Part shown: piece after piece, positions 1 through 8,914 of the stretch
How the letters are laid out: each line of letters begins with the position of its first letter
How positions within the stretch are numbered: position 1 is the stretch's first letter
Assembly (NCBI RefSeq): GCF_028204155.1
Contig: NZ_JAQLOI010000001.1
Coordinates: 1,364,001 to 1,428,000 of the forward strand
Length of the DNA stretch: 64,000 nucleotides
Direction: 5' to 3'
Origin: Vibrio algarum
Lineage (GTDB): Bacteria; Pseudomonadota; Gammaproteobacteria; Enterobacterales; Vibrionaceae
The notes under the pieces: generated by a model
Told to the model about the DNA's origin: nothing
The model's input: the letters and a program-made list of their open reading frames with translations, nothing else
Databases searched by the model: none
Made by a program: the position numbers and the translations under genes

Positions 1-1
1 T

Positions 2-478
2 GTTGCAAACCTTGATATTACGGACGTTAATATTGTCAATGGTTTAAAGAAAGCAAAACTGTCAGGACGGATGCAGAAGGTCAGTAGTGCCCCTGTCATT
101 ATCTTAGATGTCGCTCACAATCCTCATTCTGCAGAATACTTAGTGCAGCAGATACAGAAGAGTTATGCAGGTAAACAGATTCATTGCGTGTTAGGGATGC
201 TACATGATAAAGATATCGCCCAAACCGTGAGGGTTTTGGAACCAGCTATCACAACGTGGTATCCAAGTTCACTCGATGGACCCAGGGCGGCCACTGCCGA
301 TGAGTTAGTTGAACATATTGAAGGGCAATGCACTACGTACTCATCACCGACATTTGCGTATCAAGCGGCGTTACGCCAAGTCCACAAAGAAGATGTTATT
401 TTAGTGGTAGGCTCTTTTAGAACCGTTGCGGAAATATTAGTTTATTTACAGTTGCAAAGGAGTACAAATGGCAAGTAA
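2..478 (+). CDS. folC: Folylpolyglutamate/dihydrofolate synthase, C-terminal part
   Basis: This is the last ~158 residues of FolC, cut by the left edge of the window; the open frame runs back to base 2 without a stop. FolC adds glutamate to folates and makes dihydrofolate from dihydropteroate in the cytoplasm. The Mur-ligase-like C-terminal domain is recognisable: an ILDVAHNPHS segment is the typical ligand-binding motif at the start of this domain, and VLGMLHDKD and VVGSFRTVAE near the end fit the family. Its stop overlaps the start of dedD, as in the conserved folC-dedD-cvpA-purF order. Confidence 0.93.
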   Translation, partial: VANLDITDVNIVNGLKKAKLSGRMQKVSSAPVIILDVAHNPHSAEYLVQQIQKSYAGKQIHCVLGMLHDKDIAQTVRVLEPAITTWYPSSLDGPRAATADELVEHIEGQCTTYSSPTFAYQAALRQVHKEDVILVVGSFRTVAEILVYLQLQRSTNGK

Positions 479-1025
479 ATTCCAAAGCCGTTTGGTTGGT
501 ACTATTATCTTAGTTGCTGTCGGGGTTATTGTTCTGCCCGATGTTTTAGACGGTGAAAAAAAGCACTACAAAGAAGAACTAGCGGCAATTCCCCTTAAGC
601 CAGATGTGGGGACGGAAGTTGAATCATTTGAAGTGCTGGAACCTATTGTCGTTCAAACTGCATTACCAGATAGCCCTGTTACTAAATCGAGCATTACCGC
701 TGATGTTATAGACGCAGAGGTGAATGAAGATGAAGTGAAAGAAGTTGAAGTGGTTATTAATGATGTTATAGAAAAAAATGACTATCAAGAGAGTGCTTGG
801 ATTATTCAATTAATGGCGCTAAAAAATGCGGATAACGCGAAAACACTGGTTAATGATTTACAAAAACGCGGCTATCAGGCACATATAAAGCAGGAAGATG
901 AGTTTACTCGTGTCATCATTGGCCCTGATGCTTCGAAAGATAAATTAGAAAGACAAATCAAAGAACTTCAAAAAGTTACAGGCTCAAAAGGTCAATTGTT
1001 GAAATTTAAGCCCTTAAACCCATAA
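468..1025 (+). CDS. dedD: DedD-like SPOR-domain cell division protein
   Basis: A 185-residue inner-membrane protein with a short cytoplasmic N-terminus, one membrane helix at about residues 9-25 (GTIILVAVGVIVLPDVL), an acidic periplasmic linker, and a C-terminal SPOR domain at about residues 108-183 (WIIQLMALKNADNAKTLV...). SPOR domains bind denuded septal peptidoglycan, and DedD in E. coli supports septation. The start overlaps the end of folC by 11 bases. The stop codon touches the PurR box in front of cvpA. Length and order match the family. Confidence 0.9.
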   Translation: MASKFQSRLVGTIILVAVGVIVLPDVLDGEKKHYKEELAAIPLKPDVGTEVESFEVLEPIVVQTALPDSPVTKSSITADVIDAEVNEDEVKEVEVVINDVIEKNDYQESAWIIQLMALKNADNAKTLVNDLQKRGYQAHIKQEDEFTRVIIGPDASKDKLERQIKELQKVTGSKGQLLKFKPLNP

Positions 1026-1062
1026 GAAAACGTTTGCGTCGCGATTTTTTCTGTTAAAATGC
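1024..1062 (+). promoter_or_regulatory. PurR-type operator and probable promoter of cvpA-purF
   Basis: Bases 1024-1039 (AAGAAAACGTTTGCGT) match 14 of 16 positions of the palindromic PurR consensus ACGCAAACGTTTGCGT. A TAAAAT sequence at 1054-1059 is a possible -10 element; no good -35 is seen, and the operator would cover that region. In E. coli the cvpA-purF operon is repressed by PurR with hypoxanthine or guanine through a box at the same place. The sequence match is direct; the regulation is inferred. Confidence 0.75.
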
Positions 1063-1087
1063 GCGCCAACTTAAAGATGTAAAGCAA

Positions 1088-1579
1088 ATGAATTGGATAG
1101 ATTTTGTAATTTTAGGTGTGATCGGGCTTTCTGCTCTGATCAGTTTAGTAAGAGGCTTTGTTAAAGAAGCATTGTCATTGGTTATCTGGTTCGGTGCGTT
1201 TTTCATAGCAAGTCAATATTATGAAAAATTAGCCGTGTACTTTTCCAGAATAGAAGATGATATGTTTCGCAAAGGTGCGGCAATAGCTGCGCTCTTTGTC
1301 GCAACGTTAGTTGTCGGTGCCATTGTCAACTACGTTATAGCTCAGCTGGTACAAAAAACAGGCTTATCAGGCACAGATAGAGTACTTGGTGTGGTGTTTG
1401 GCACATTGAGAGGTGTACTTATTATCGCTGCAGTTCTGTTTTTTATGGATGCATTTACAGCATTCTCAAATTCTGAGTGGTGGAAAGACTCAGTGTTGAT
1501 ACCGGAGTTTAGCCGGATTATCGCGCCATTTTTCGACCATTTGAAACAAACATCGAGCTTTTTATCTGGCACTATTTAG
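1088..1579 (+). CDS. cvpA: CvpA family inner-membrane protein
   Basis: A 163-residue integral membrane protein with about four hydrophobic helices (residues ~4-22, 27-45, 62-86, 101-122). It starts MNWIDFVILGVIGLSALISL, typical of CvpA. The family was named for colicin V production and is linked to envelope stress and bile resistance; its biochemical activity is not established. It lies 31 bases upstream of purF behind a PurR-type operator, so it is probably the first gene of a cvpA-purF transcript. Length equals that of the E. coli protein. Confidence 0.92.
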   Translation: MNWIDFVILGVIGLSALISLVRGFVKEALSLVIWFGAFFIASQYYEKLAVYFSRIEDDMFRKGAAIAALFVATLVVGAIVNYVIAQLVQKTGLSGTDRVLGVVFGTLRGVLIIAAVLFFMDAFTAFSNSEWWKDSVLIPEFSRIIAPFFDHLKQTSSFLSGTI

Positions 1580-1610
1580 TGCCATTTTTATAGAAACTGA
1601 GGGTTAACAC

Positions 1611-3125
1611 ATGTGTGGTATTGTTGGAATCGTGGGTACAACTCCTGTCAATCAGTCAATTTATGATGCATTGACTGTATTGCAGCATCGTGGCCAAGAT
1701 GCAGCTGGTATTGTTACCATAGAAAGCAATCGTTTTCGTTTACGGAAAGCGAACGGTTTAGTTAGAGATGTGTTTGAAGCGAAGCATATGCAACGCCTTC
1801 AGGGAAACGTGGGTATTGGTCACGTTCGTTATCCAACGGCGGGAAGTTCTAGTGCGTCTGAAGCACAACCATTTTATGTAAACTCGCCATTTGGTATTAC
1901 TTTGGCGCACAACGGCAATTTAACAAATGCAGCTGAGATTCGCGAAAAGCTATTTGAAAAAGATCGTCGCCATGTAAACACTACTTCGGATTCGGAAGTA
2001 TTGTTGAATGTATTAGCTCATGAGATTGATACAGTTAAAGGTAACGTTACTTCTGAAGATGTCTTCCGAGCAGTTACTAACGTGCATAGAACCATTAAAG
2101 GTGCCTATGCGGTAGCCGCGATGATTATCGGTCACGGTATGGTTGCTTTTCGTGACCCGCATGGAATCCGTCCACTCTGCTTAGGTAAAAAAGAGTCAGA
2201 TGGTAAAACAGAATATATGGTGGCATCAGAATCTGTAGCGTTAGATGCTGTGGGGTTTGACTTTGTGCGCGACGTCGCCCCGGGTGAAGGTATTTACGTT
2301 ACGTTTGAAGGCCAATTATTTACGCGTCAATGTGCAGATAACCCTCAAGTAAATCCTTGTATTTTCGAGTATGTCTATTTTGCACGTCCAGATTCATTTA
2401 TTGATAAAATTTCGGTATACAGTGCTCGTGTAGAAATGGGTAAAAAGCTGGGTGAAAAAATCCAAAGAGAATGGTCGGATCTGGAGTTTGACGTTGTTAT
2501 TCCTATCCCAGAAACGTCCTGTGATATCGCCCTTCAGATAGCACAAATCATGGACAAACCTTACCGCCAAGGTTTTGTTAAAAACCGTTATGTTGGTCGT
2601 ACATTCATAATGCCAGGGCAGGTTCAGCGTAGAAAATCGGTACGTCGCAAACTGAATGCTATTCGTTCTGAGTTTAAAGGTAAGAATGTACTGTTAGTGG
2701 ACGATTCTATTGTTCGAGGCACTACCTCAGAGCAAATCATAGAAATGGCACGAGAAGCCGGTGCTAAGAACGTTTATATGGTATCAGCAGCGCCTGAAAT
2801 TCGTTTTCCTAACGTCTATGGTATCGACATGCCAAGTGCAAACGAATTAATTGCTCATGGTCGTGACGCGGAAGAAATCGCTAAACTTATTGGTGCAGAT
2901 GCACTTATTTTCCAAACATTGGAAGACTTAGTATCAGCAGTAGGTTTAGGTAATGTCGATATTAAGCAATTCGAGACATCTGTCTTTAATGGTGAATATG
3001 TTACTGGTGATATTGACCAGAGATACTTAGATTTTTTAGATTCGCTCAGAAACGATGACACCAAATTGCAAAAAGATATTCAGGCAGACCTTGCCAGTTT
3101 GGAACTATATAACGAAGGCGCTTAA
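1611..3125 (+). CDS. purF: Amidophosphoribosyltransferase
   Basis: PurF catalyses the first committed step of purine synthesis, making 5-phosphoribosylamine from PRPP and glutamine. The protein begins MCGIVGIVG, so Cys2 is the glutamine-amidotransferase nucleophile after Met removal; no propeptide is present, as in the E. coli-type enzyme. The C-terminal phosphoribosyltransferase domain has the PRPP loop VLLVDDSIVRGTTS near residues 362-375. Length 504 is close to the E. coli 505. It follows cvpA in the PurR-controlled unit and is followed by a strong terminator at 3145-3179. Confidence 0.97.
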   Translation: MCGIVGIVGTTPVNQSIYDALTVLQHRGQDAAGIVTIESNRFRLRKANGLVRDVFEAKHMQRLQGNVGIGHVRYPTAGSSSASEAQPFYVNSPFGITLAHNGNLTNAAEIREKLFEKDRRHVNTTSDSEVLLNVLAHEIDTVKGNVTSEDVFRAVTNVHRTIKGAYAVAAMIIGHGMVAFRDPHGIRPLCLGKKESDGKTEYMVASESVALDAVGFDFVRDVAPGEGIYVTFEGQLFTRQCADNPQVNPCIFEYVYFARPDSFIDKISVYSARVEMGKKLGEKIQREWSDLEFDVVIPIPETSCDIALQIAQIMDKPYRQGFVKNRYVGRTFIMPGQVQRRKSVRRKLNAIRSEFKGKNVLLVDDSIVRGTTSEQIIEMAREAGAKNVYMVSAAPEIRFPNVYGIDMPSANELIAHGRDAEEIAKLIGADALIFQTLEDLVSAVGLGNVDIKQFETSVFNGEYVTGDIDQRYLDFLDSLRNDDTKLQKDIQADLASLELYNEGA

Positions 3126-3144
3126 TAGCATATTCGTTAAACTG

Positions 3145-3179
3145 AAAAAACCAGAGTGTTTCTTAGCCTCTGGTTTTTT
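3145..3179 (+). terminator. Rho-independent terminator after purF (bidirectional shape)
   Basis: An inverted repeat pairs AAAAAACCAGAG (3145-3156) with CTCTGGTTTTTT (3168-3179), with an 11-base loop and a T-run on the plus strand. The A-run on the left arm would serve the convergent LysR gene ending at 3225, so the hairpin may act in both directions. Confidence 0.88.
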
Positions 3180-3224
3180 CATTTTTAGAATGTATTACTG
3201 TTTCATCAGGTTAGTACATTCGTA

Positions 3225-4103
3225 TTATTTGTCCTGATAATGCGTTACATAATCGATGAGCAAACGAACCTTTTCTGGCTGATGATCTTTGTGATTGTAA
3301 AGCATATAGATATCACGAGAATTCGCACTCCAATTATCAAGAACACGAACTAAGGTTCCATTGTCAAAATACCCTTGTAGCATGATGTCGGGCATGAGTG
3401 TAATTCCTAGACCTCTCGCTGCTGCTCGTCGAACAACGTTAAGAGCGTTTGCCTCAAACCTCGCTTTGTCACTATTAATGACAGTTTCTCCTGTATCGCT
3501 GGTCAATTGCCACTTTAGTAAAGGGTTTCCTTTTAACAACGGATGGTCGGATAGATCGTCAGCGTGGCTGAGAGGTGCTTTATTGTTTTTTAGGTATTCA
3601 GGGCTAGCAACAAGTACATCCTTAACACAATTTATTTTACGTGCGATTAAGCTTGAGTCTCGTTGAGGGCCAACCCTAAAGATAATATCCCATTCGGTCG
3701 GGTCGATTTGATCCGCGTCGTTATTCATTGTTAGTTCAATGTTGATATCAGGGTAGAGTGCCATAAAGTCACTAAGCATCGGAAGAATGACGCGTTTAGT
3801 AAGATTAGACGGTGCTGATATTCTTAGTTTTCCTGCGGCACCACGGCAATCGTCAGTTATTTCTTCTGTCGTAGTCGAGAGGTTTTTCAAAATAGGGGCA
3901 CATTCTTGATAAAAACGTTCTCCTGCTTCTGTCAATGATAACTTTCGAGCATGGCGATTCAAAAGCCGTAAATTTAGCGAGTCTTCAAGTGCCTGAATAC
4001 GTCTAGTAATTGTTGCGACAGGGATAAGGGTTTTTCGAGAAGTTGCCGTATAGCTACCATTCTCGACAACCAGTCGGAATAGATTTAGATCATCAAATTT
4101 CAT
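3225..4103 (-). CDS. LysR family transcriptional regulator
   Basis: A 292-residue LysR-type regulator. The N-terminal winged helix-turn-helix is at about residues 3-60 (FDDLNLFRLVVENGSYTA, then ITRRIQALEDSLNLRLLNRH), followed by a substrate-binding effector domain (~90-290). The start is taken at the ATG at 4101-4103 rather than the TTG one codon upstream. It is convergent with purF and divergent from the rssB-like gene, with ~195 bp between. The sequence does not reveal its effector or targets; it resembles the AaeR/DsdC-unrelated 'CrgA/QseD-like' group of small LysRs only in a general way. Confidence 0.9.
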   Translation of the reverse strand: MKFDDLNLFRLVVENGSYTATSRKTLIPVATITRRIQALEDSLNLRLLNRHARKLSLTEAGERFYQECAPILKNLSTTTEEITDDCRGAAGKLRISAPSNLTKRVILPMLSDFMALYPDINIELTMNNDADQIDPTEWDIIFRVGPQRDSSLIARKINCVKDVLVASPEYLKNNKAPLSHADDLSDHPLLKGNPLLKWQLTSDTGETVINSDKARFEANALNVVRRAAARGLGITLMPDIMLQGYFDNGTLVRVLDNWSANSRDIYMLYNHKDHQPEKVRLLIDYVTHYQDK

Positions 4104-4313
4104 CAACAGGGAAAGTTCCTAATTTCTTGTTCAGTCAATTTATACTGTTATCTTTATTCTGAATTTGCTTTACGTCAATATGTGGTCCTGTTTTTAGACA
4201 ATTCCGCAACTAGATCGCATATGTTGTATAAATCGTGAATCAGAACTACCTTTTATAGGGGGGATAAATAACAATAAAAAGGAAGAACCCAAACTTAGAT
4301 GGGTGAGGTTTAT

Positions 4314-5414
4314 ATGATGAGTACTCAAGTCGATTCTGCTCAATTGGAGCACAAGAGTCGTATGGATAGTCAGACCATAATGTTGGTGGATGACGATCCT
4401 ATTTTTCGTAGATTTACGTCAGTAGTATTGGAAAAAGAAGGATTCTTTGTCATCGAAGCTGAACATGGCTTGGATGGACTACAGAAATTAAGAGAAGAAG
4501 TTCCCGACCTTATTATTTGCGATATATCAATGCCGATACTCAATGGTATCGAATTCGCGGAAGAAGTGAGTTGGGAGTACCCAGAAGTTCCTATGATAGT
4601 TGTTTCAGCAACTGACGATATGTCAGATGTTGCACGTGCTTTGCGGTTTGGTATCAAAGATTTTTTGACTAAACCTATATCCGCACCAAAACATTTGCTA
4701 TCAGCGATATCAATTATCTTGGAGGACGAAAACAAGCATAGTAATGCCTCTCGAGATTTTTCCAGTCAATGGTTTAGGGTCGGTGAACAAGGGGATGTTC
4801 CTGACGATAAAGAATTATATTGGCATTTAGACTATCTAAAAGACAATCCTAGTGCTGCGAAAGATTTGTTAAATGCATTACTACCTGATAGAGATACGAA
4901 GCAAGGGAAATGGAAATGTAGTTATAGCCTGCTCCAATCGTTAGAAAATATGCCATTGGTTTTTGATTATGCTTGGTTGATAGATGGTCAATTTGCATTT
5001 TATGTCGTTGACTCAACCACAGAAGCTGGTGATGGCGTAGCAACGTCATTGCTAATTCGAGCATTGTTTAATGATACTTTAAGAAGGCAAAATCTGAGTA
5101 AAGCTATGTTGGCCGATTTTGCAGAGAATTTAGAACGCGGGCTAGAGTGCATTAATGGCGTTTCACCTGTTAGCGCTTTAATAGGTATAGCAGACATGAC
5201 GGATGGTACAGTGAGTATTTTACCTGCGGGATTGGAAGCGATTTGGACTCAAGGAGCAAAGAAAGTACATATTGAAGCGGGTCATCGACTTGGGATGGGA
5301 TGCCTAAAAAATACAATTATAGAGGACCTAAGTATTCTTTGCGGTGGTAAGCTAAATATTGCCAATATAGGAGTAAGTCATTTCAGCTTGGACATTAAAC
5401 CTGATTTAAAATAG
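4314..5414 (+). CDS. rssB: RssB-like response regulator (sigma-S adaptor type)
   Basis: The protein has an N-terminal receiver domain with an acidic pocket (LVDDDP), a phospho-acceptor Asp in LIICDISMP, and the K of FLTKPI. The C-terminal PP2C-like domain contains LLIRALFND and matches the layout of RssB/SprE, which delivers RpoS to ClpXP. It is longer than E. coli RssB (337 residues). ATG codons lie at 4299, 4314 and 4317; 4314 is preferred because GGTGAGG sits ~6 bases upstream. A UUCG-loop terminator follows. The RssB assignment rests on similarity in both domains; a generic PP2C response regulator is the alternative. Confidence 0.75.
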   Translation: MMSTQVDSAQLEHKSRMDSQTIMLVDDDPIFRRFTSVVLEKEGFFVIEAEHGLDGLQKLREEVPDLIICDISMPILNGIEFAEEVSWEYPEVPMIVVSATDDMSDVARALRFGIKDFLTKPISAPKHLLSAISIILEDENKHSNASRDFSSQWFRVGEQGDVPDDKELYWHLDYLKDNPSAAKDLLNALLPDRDTKQGKWKCSYSLLQSLENMPLVFDYAWLIDGQFAFYVVDSTTEAGDGVATSLLIRALFNDTLRRQNLSKAMLADFAENLERGLECINGVSPVSALIGIADMTDGTVSILPAGLEAIWTQGAKKVHIEAGHRLGMGCLKNTIIEDLSILCGGKLNIANIGVSHFSLDIKPDLK

Positions 5415-5547
5415 TTAAATGTGGCCAAATTATCAGCGAAAAAAAATCAATAAGTAGATTTATTGCACACTATGACGGGTTTGAACGTTTGCTTTCTTTT
5501 CCTTTGTTGCTCATAGGGAAGAAAATCACTAACATAATGAGGAAGTG

Positions 5548-5577
5548 TGCCCACTCTTCGGAGTGGGCATTTGTTTT
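5548..5577 (+). terminator. Rho-independent terminator with UUCG tetraloop
   Basis: A perfect 9-bp stem TGCCCACTC/GAGTGGGCA closed by a TTCG tetraloop (5548-5569) is followed by TTTGTTTTT. It lies 133 bp after the rssB-like stop and 119 bp before apt, separating the two transcripts. Confidence 0.9.
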
Positions 5578-5696
5578 TCTATGTATTGGTTTGTCTAGAA
5601 AGTGCAAACCAGTTCATAGTTTCTTAGCTTGTCGTGCTAACAATAATAATTATAGATTACAGCTATATCGTACAAGCGAATCACAACAAAATTTGA

Positions 5697-6248
5697 ATGA
5701 ATATGACTACTGAAACAATCACATTAATTAAAGCAAGTATTAAATCTATTCCTGATTACCCAAAGCCGGGTATCTTGTTCCGCGATGTAACAAGCCTAAT
5801 GGAAGACGCAACGGCTTACCAAGCAACCATTCAATTGCTCGTAGACAAATACAAAGAGATGGGCTTTACCAAAATTGTTGGAACGGAAGCGCGTGGTTTT
5901 CTATTTGGTGCACCATTAGCATTAGAGTTAGGTGTTGGTTTTGTACCAGTAAGAAAGCCAGGTAAGTTACCTCGTGCCACAATCGCAGAGTCATATGAAT
6001 TGGAATATGGTATGGATACGCTAGAAATTCATACAGATGCTATCAACGAAGGTGATAAAGTACTTGTCGTTGACGACCTTCTCGCGACAGGTGGTACTAT
6101 TGAAGCCACAACGAAACTAATTCGTCGATTAGGTGGTGATGTAGAGTATGCTGCGTTTGTAATCAACCTACCTGAAATTGGTGGTGAGGCTCGCCTTGCC
6201 GCCATTGGCCTTAATGTTTACAGCATCTGTGAATTTGAAGGTCATTAA
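5697..6248 (+). CDS. apt: Adenine phosphoribosyltransferase
   Basis: Apt salvages adenine by converting adenine and PRPP to AMP. The PRPP-binding loop VLVVDDLLATGGTIEA is present near residues 122-137, as are the family signatures DYPKPGILFRDVTSL and GTEARGFLFGAPLAL. Length is 183 residues, or 181 if the ATG at 5703 is used. It is first in the conserved apt-dnaX-ybaB-recR cluster; the 43-bp gap to dnaX suggests cotranscription, and a strong terminator upstream implies its own promoter between about 5580 and 5690. Confidence 0.96.
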   Translation: MNMTTETITLIKASIKSIPDYPKPGILFRDVTSLMEDATAYQATIQLLVDKYKEMGFTKIVGTEARGFLFGAPLALELGVGFVPVRKPGKLPRATIAESYELEYGMDTLEIHTDAINEGDKVLVVDDLLATGGTIEATTKLIRRLGGDVEYAAFVINLPEIGGEARLAAIGLNVYSICEFEGH

Positions 6249-6291
6249 TTCGATCAACATTCATTAAGATAATCTGAGCTGGAAATATTGA

Positions 6292-8478
6292 ATGAGTTAC
6301 TTAGCTTTAGCGCGTAAATGGCGTCCGACTACCTTTAATGAAGTGGTTGGGCAGTCTCATGTATTGACTGCATTGGAAAATGCATTGAGTCAAAATAAAC
6401 TTCATCATGCATACTTGTTTAGTGGTACTCGTGGTGTAGGTAAAACGTCTATAGGGCGTTTATTTGCTAAAGGGTTAAACTGCGAGACAGGTATTACCGC
6501 AAAGCCTTGTGGTCATTGCGGCGCATGTAAAGAGATTGATGAAGGTCGATTTGTTGACCTTTTAGAGATTGATGCTGCGTCTCGAACCAAGGTTGAAGAT
6601 ACCAGAGAGCTACTTGATAACGTTCAATATAAACCAGCGCGAGGGCGTTTTAAGGTTTACCTTATAGATGAAGTGCATATGCTGTCTAGGCATAGTTTTA
6701 ATGCACTTCTTAAAACCCTTGAAGAACCACCTGAATACGTTAAGTTTTTACTGGCAACAACAGATCCTCAGAAATTGCCAGTTACTATCCTTTCTAGGTG
6801 TTTGCAGTTTCATCTCAAGCCTATCAGCGTTGATATCATCCATGAGCAGCTAGACACTATTCTCCAACAAGAAAGTGTAGCCACTGAACAAAGGGCGTTG
6901 GGCATGATTGCTCATGCTGCTGATGGGAGCATGCGTGACGCTTTGAGTCTATCGGATCAAGCGATAGCGCTGGGAAACGGCACGGTCTCAACTGACATTG
7001 TGTCAAGCATGCTAGGTGCTCTAGATACCGATCAAGCCATTCACTTATTAGAAGCCATGGCAAGCAAACAAGTTTCTAATGCCCTATCTTCTGTTCAATT
7101 ACTGGCAGAAAATGGTGTCGATTGGGACAACCTTTTACAAGAATTAGCGAGCCAGTTACACCGAATTGCTATGTTTCAAGCCCTTCCCGCATCGCTAGAT
7201 AAGAGTACGCCAGATGCCGAAAAAATTGAGCTATTGGGTCAATATCTAGCACCTCAAGATGTGCAGTTATTTTATCAAATTGCTTTAAAAGGCAGGCAAG
7301 ACTTACCGCTAGCACCCACTGCTAGAATAGGGCTGGAGATGACGGTGCTTAGAATGATGGCGTTCCGTCCTTCAAAAGCGGATAACGCTAGCATTATTGA
7401 ACTGCCAAATCAGCAGCAAGAACAATCGATAGACACTACGAAAACAGCACAAAGTATGCCTATTCAGTCTGCAACAGCCCCTGTGCTAACAAGCAATGTA
7501 ATGAATAACTCTGCTGTACGAACAGAGCAAAACCAGATACCTACGGTAAATGATACTACCGTGTATCAATCTGATATGCCTCCTATGCCATCAGAAGACG
7601 ATTATCCTCCGATGAGAGATGATCCTGCGGTCGATTATGTGCCAAATGAGATATATCAGCCTTCTGTTCCCGTAGGGCGATCCCAACTCACGGAGCAACC
7701 TGTTGGCGTTACTCCAGTACAACCGAAACAGGTTGAAGAACCCGAAACTATAAAGAAATCACCGATTATTGGGCTTCGACACCAACTTCGATCTAAGCGA
7801 GCACAGGTTTCTACGCCTAGCTCTACTGCGAGTAATAGTGGAAAAAAGCCTAAAGCGGCACCACCGACTAGTGCTATTGAGCGGGTAGCTCAACAACATA
7901 GTGTTACAAAATTGGTGTCGCCTAATAATTTAAATGACCAGTCTGTGGTAGATGAGACAGAGAATAATAAACCTTATCAATGGAAAGCTTCTTCCCCTCA
8001 AGTTGTAGAAGAAGAGAAAAAAGATCTCACACCAACGCAGATAAAACAGGCTTTAGAGCACACTAAAACACCAGAGATGGTCGAAAAGCTCATTCGCGAA
8101 TCTGTCATTCAAGATGAGTGGGCAGCGTTAATTCAGAAACTTGATATTCCTAAGTTAGTAGAGCAATTAGCGCTCAATTCTTCTTATGAAAAGCAAGGCT
8201 CGACAATCGTGTTGAATTTACGGGCTTCCCAAGCCCACCTTAATAAAGATAAGGCGCAAAGTGAATTGCTGAATGCGCTAAACAAGGCTTTAGGCGAGCA
8301 ATGCCACCTTACAATTGAAGTCAATGAAAAAGGCCAAACACCTCTTGAGTTGAGGGAGGCGATCTATCAAAATAAACTTAATTCGGCACATCAAGTACTT
8401 GAAGCTGATAAAAATGTTCAGTTTATTCAAACACGATTTTCAGCACAATTAGTGGCTGAAAGTGTAAGACCAATTTAA
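6292..8478 (+). CDS. dnaX: DNA polymerase III subunits tau and gamma
   Basis: DnaX is the clamp-loader ATPase. The P-loop is GTRGVGKTS (residues ~45-53), the zinc module has four Cys (CETGITAKPCGHCGAC, ~64-79), and DEVHMLS is the Walker B box. Domains I-III span ~1-360; a long Pro/Gln/Thr-rich linker follows, then the tau-specific domain that contacts DnaB and the polymerase alpha subunit (~600-728). Full-length tau is 728 residues. An internal slippery site at 7842-7848 would yield a ~520-residue gamma. The gene sits between apt and ybaB. Confidence 0.97.
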   Translation: MSYLALARKWRPTTFNEVVGQSHVLTALENALSQNKLHHAYLFSGTRGVGKTSIGRLFAKGLNCETGITAKPCGHCGACKEIDEGRFVDLLEIDAASRTKVEDTRELLDNVQYKPARGRFKVYLIDEVHMLSRHSFNALLKTLEEPPEYVKFLLATTDPQKLPVTILSRCLQFHLKPISVDIIHEQLDTILQQESVATEQRALGMIAHAADGSMRDALSLSDQAIALGNGTVSTDIVSSMLGALDTDQAIHLLEAMASKQVSNALSSVQLLAENGVDWDNLLQELASQLHRIAMFQALPASLDKSTPDAEKIELLGQYLAPQDVQLFYQIALKGRQDLPLAPTARIGLEMTVLRMMAFRPSKADNASIIELPNQQQEQSIDTTKTAQSMPIQSATAPVLTSNVMNNSAVRTEQNQIPTVNDTTVYQSDMPPMPSEDDYPPMRDDPAVDYVPNEIYQPSVPVGRSQLTEQPVGVTPVQPKQVEEPETIKKSPIIGLRHQLRSKRAQVSTPSSTASNSGKKPKAAPPTSAIERVAQQHSVTKLVSPNNLNDQSVVDETENNKPYQWKASSPQVVEEEKKDLTPTQIKQALEHTKTPEMVEKLIRESVIQDEWAALIQKLDIPKLVEQLALNSSYEKQGSTIVLNLRASQAHLNKDKAQSELLNALNKALGEQCHLTIEVNEKGQTPLELREAIYQNKLNSAHQVLEADKNVQFIQTRFSAQLVAESVRPI
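7842..7853 (+). promoter_or_regulatory. dnaX programmed -1 ribosomal frameshift site
   Basis: The heptamer A AAA AAG lies in the zero frame (codons 517-519: GGA AAA AAG). A -1 slip gives AAA AAA GCC TAA, so the shifted product ends one residue after the slip, with a stop at 7851-7853. E. coli dnaX uses the same heptamer and also stops one codon after it, producing gamma. A 6-bp hairpin (TTGAGC/GCTCAA, 7877-7893) lies 28 nt downstream, rather far for a classic stimulator. No strong internal Shine-Dalgarno was seen upstream. Confidence 0.85.
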
Positions 8479-8558
8479 AGGGTTGAAGATACTGTATTCG
8501 ACCCCATATTTAGTGATAAGTTAATTAACGAAAAGCAACTTAACCAGAGAGATTCAAA

Positions 8559-8891
8559 ATGTTTGGTGGTAAAGGCGGTATGGGTAACTTGATGAAGCAA
8601 GCCCAGCAGATGCAAGATCGCATGCAAAAGCTTCAAGAAGAAATTGCTAACATGGAAATAACCGGTGAATCCGGTGCTGGCCTTGTTAAAGTAACCATTA
8701 CAGGCTCCCACAGCGTACGTCGTGTAGATATCGATGAAAGCTTGATGGAAGACGACAAGGAGATGTTAGAAGATTTGATTGCTGCTGCTTTCAATGATGC
8801 TGCTCGCCGTGTTGAAGAAACTCAAAAAGAAAAGATGGGCTCAGTAACTGGCGGTATGCAATTACCACCAGGTATGAAAATGCCGTTCTAA
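8559..8891 (+). CDS. ybaB: YbaB/EbfC nucleoid-associated protein
   Basis: A 110-residue YbaB/EbfC family DNA-binding protein that forms dimers shaped like tweezers on the nucleoid. The typical start MFGGKGGMGNLMKQAQQMQD and the core motif ITGESGAGLVKVT are present. It sits between dnaX and recR, 24 bp before recR, as in most gamma-proteobacteria. A good ribosome-binding site (ACCAGAGAG) lies upstream. Confidence 0.96.
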   Translation: MFGGKGGMGNLMKQAQQMQDRMQKLQEEIANMEITGESGAGLVKVTITGSHSVRRVDIDESLMEDDKEMLEDLIAAAFNDAARRVEETQKEKMGSVTGGMQLPPGMKMPF

Positions 8892-8914
8892 ACATAAGTT
8901 AGTAGCAGATATTT

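Noticed and set aside
3055..3237. A 60-codon gene after purF
   Set aside because: It overlaps the purF end and the terminator hairpin; no support.
5489..5713. A 74-codon gene upstream of apt
   Set aside because: It runs across a strong rho-independent terminator and overlaps the apt start; no homology or ribosome-binding site.
7877..7893. Stimulatory hairpin for dnaX frameshifting
   Set aside because: The 6-bp hairpin is 28 nt from the slippery site, beyond the usual 5-8 nt, so it was not annotated as part of the signal.
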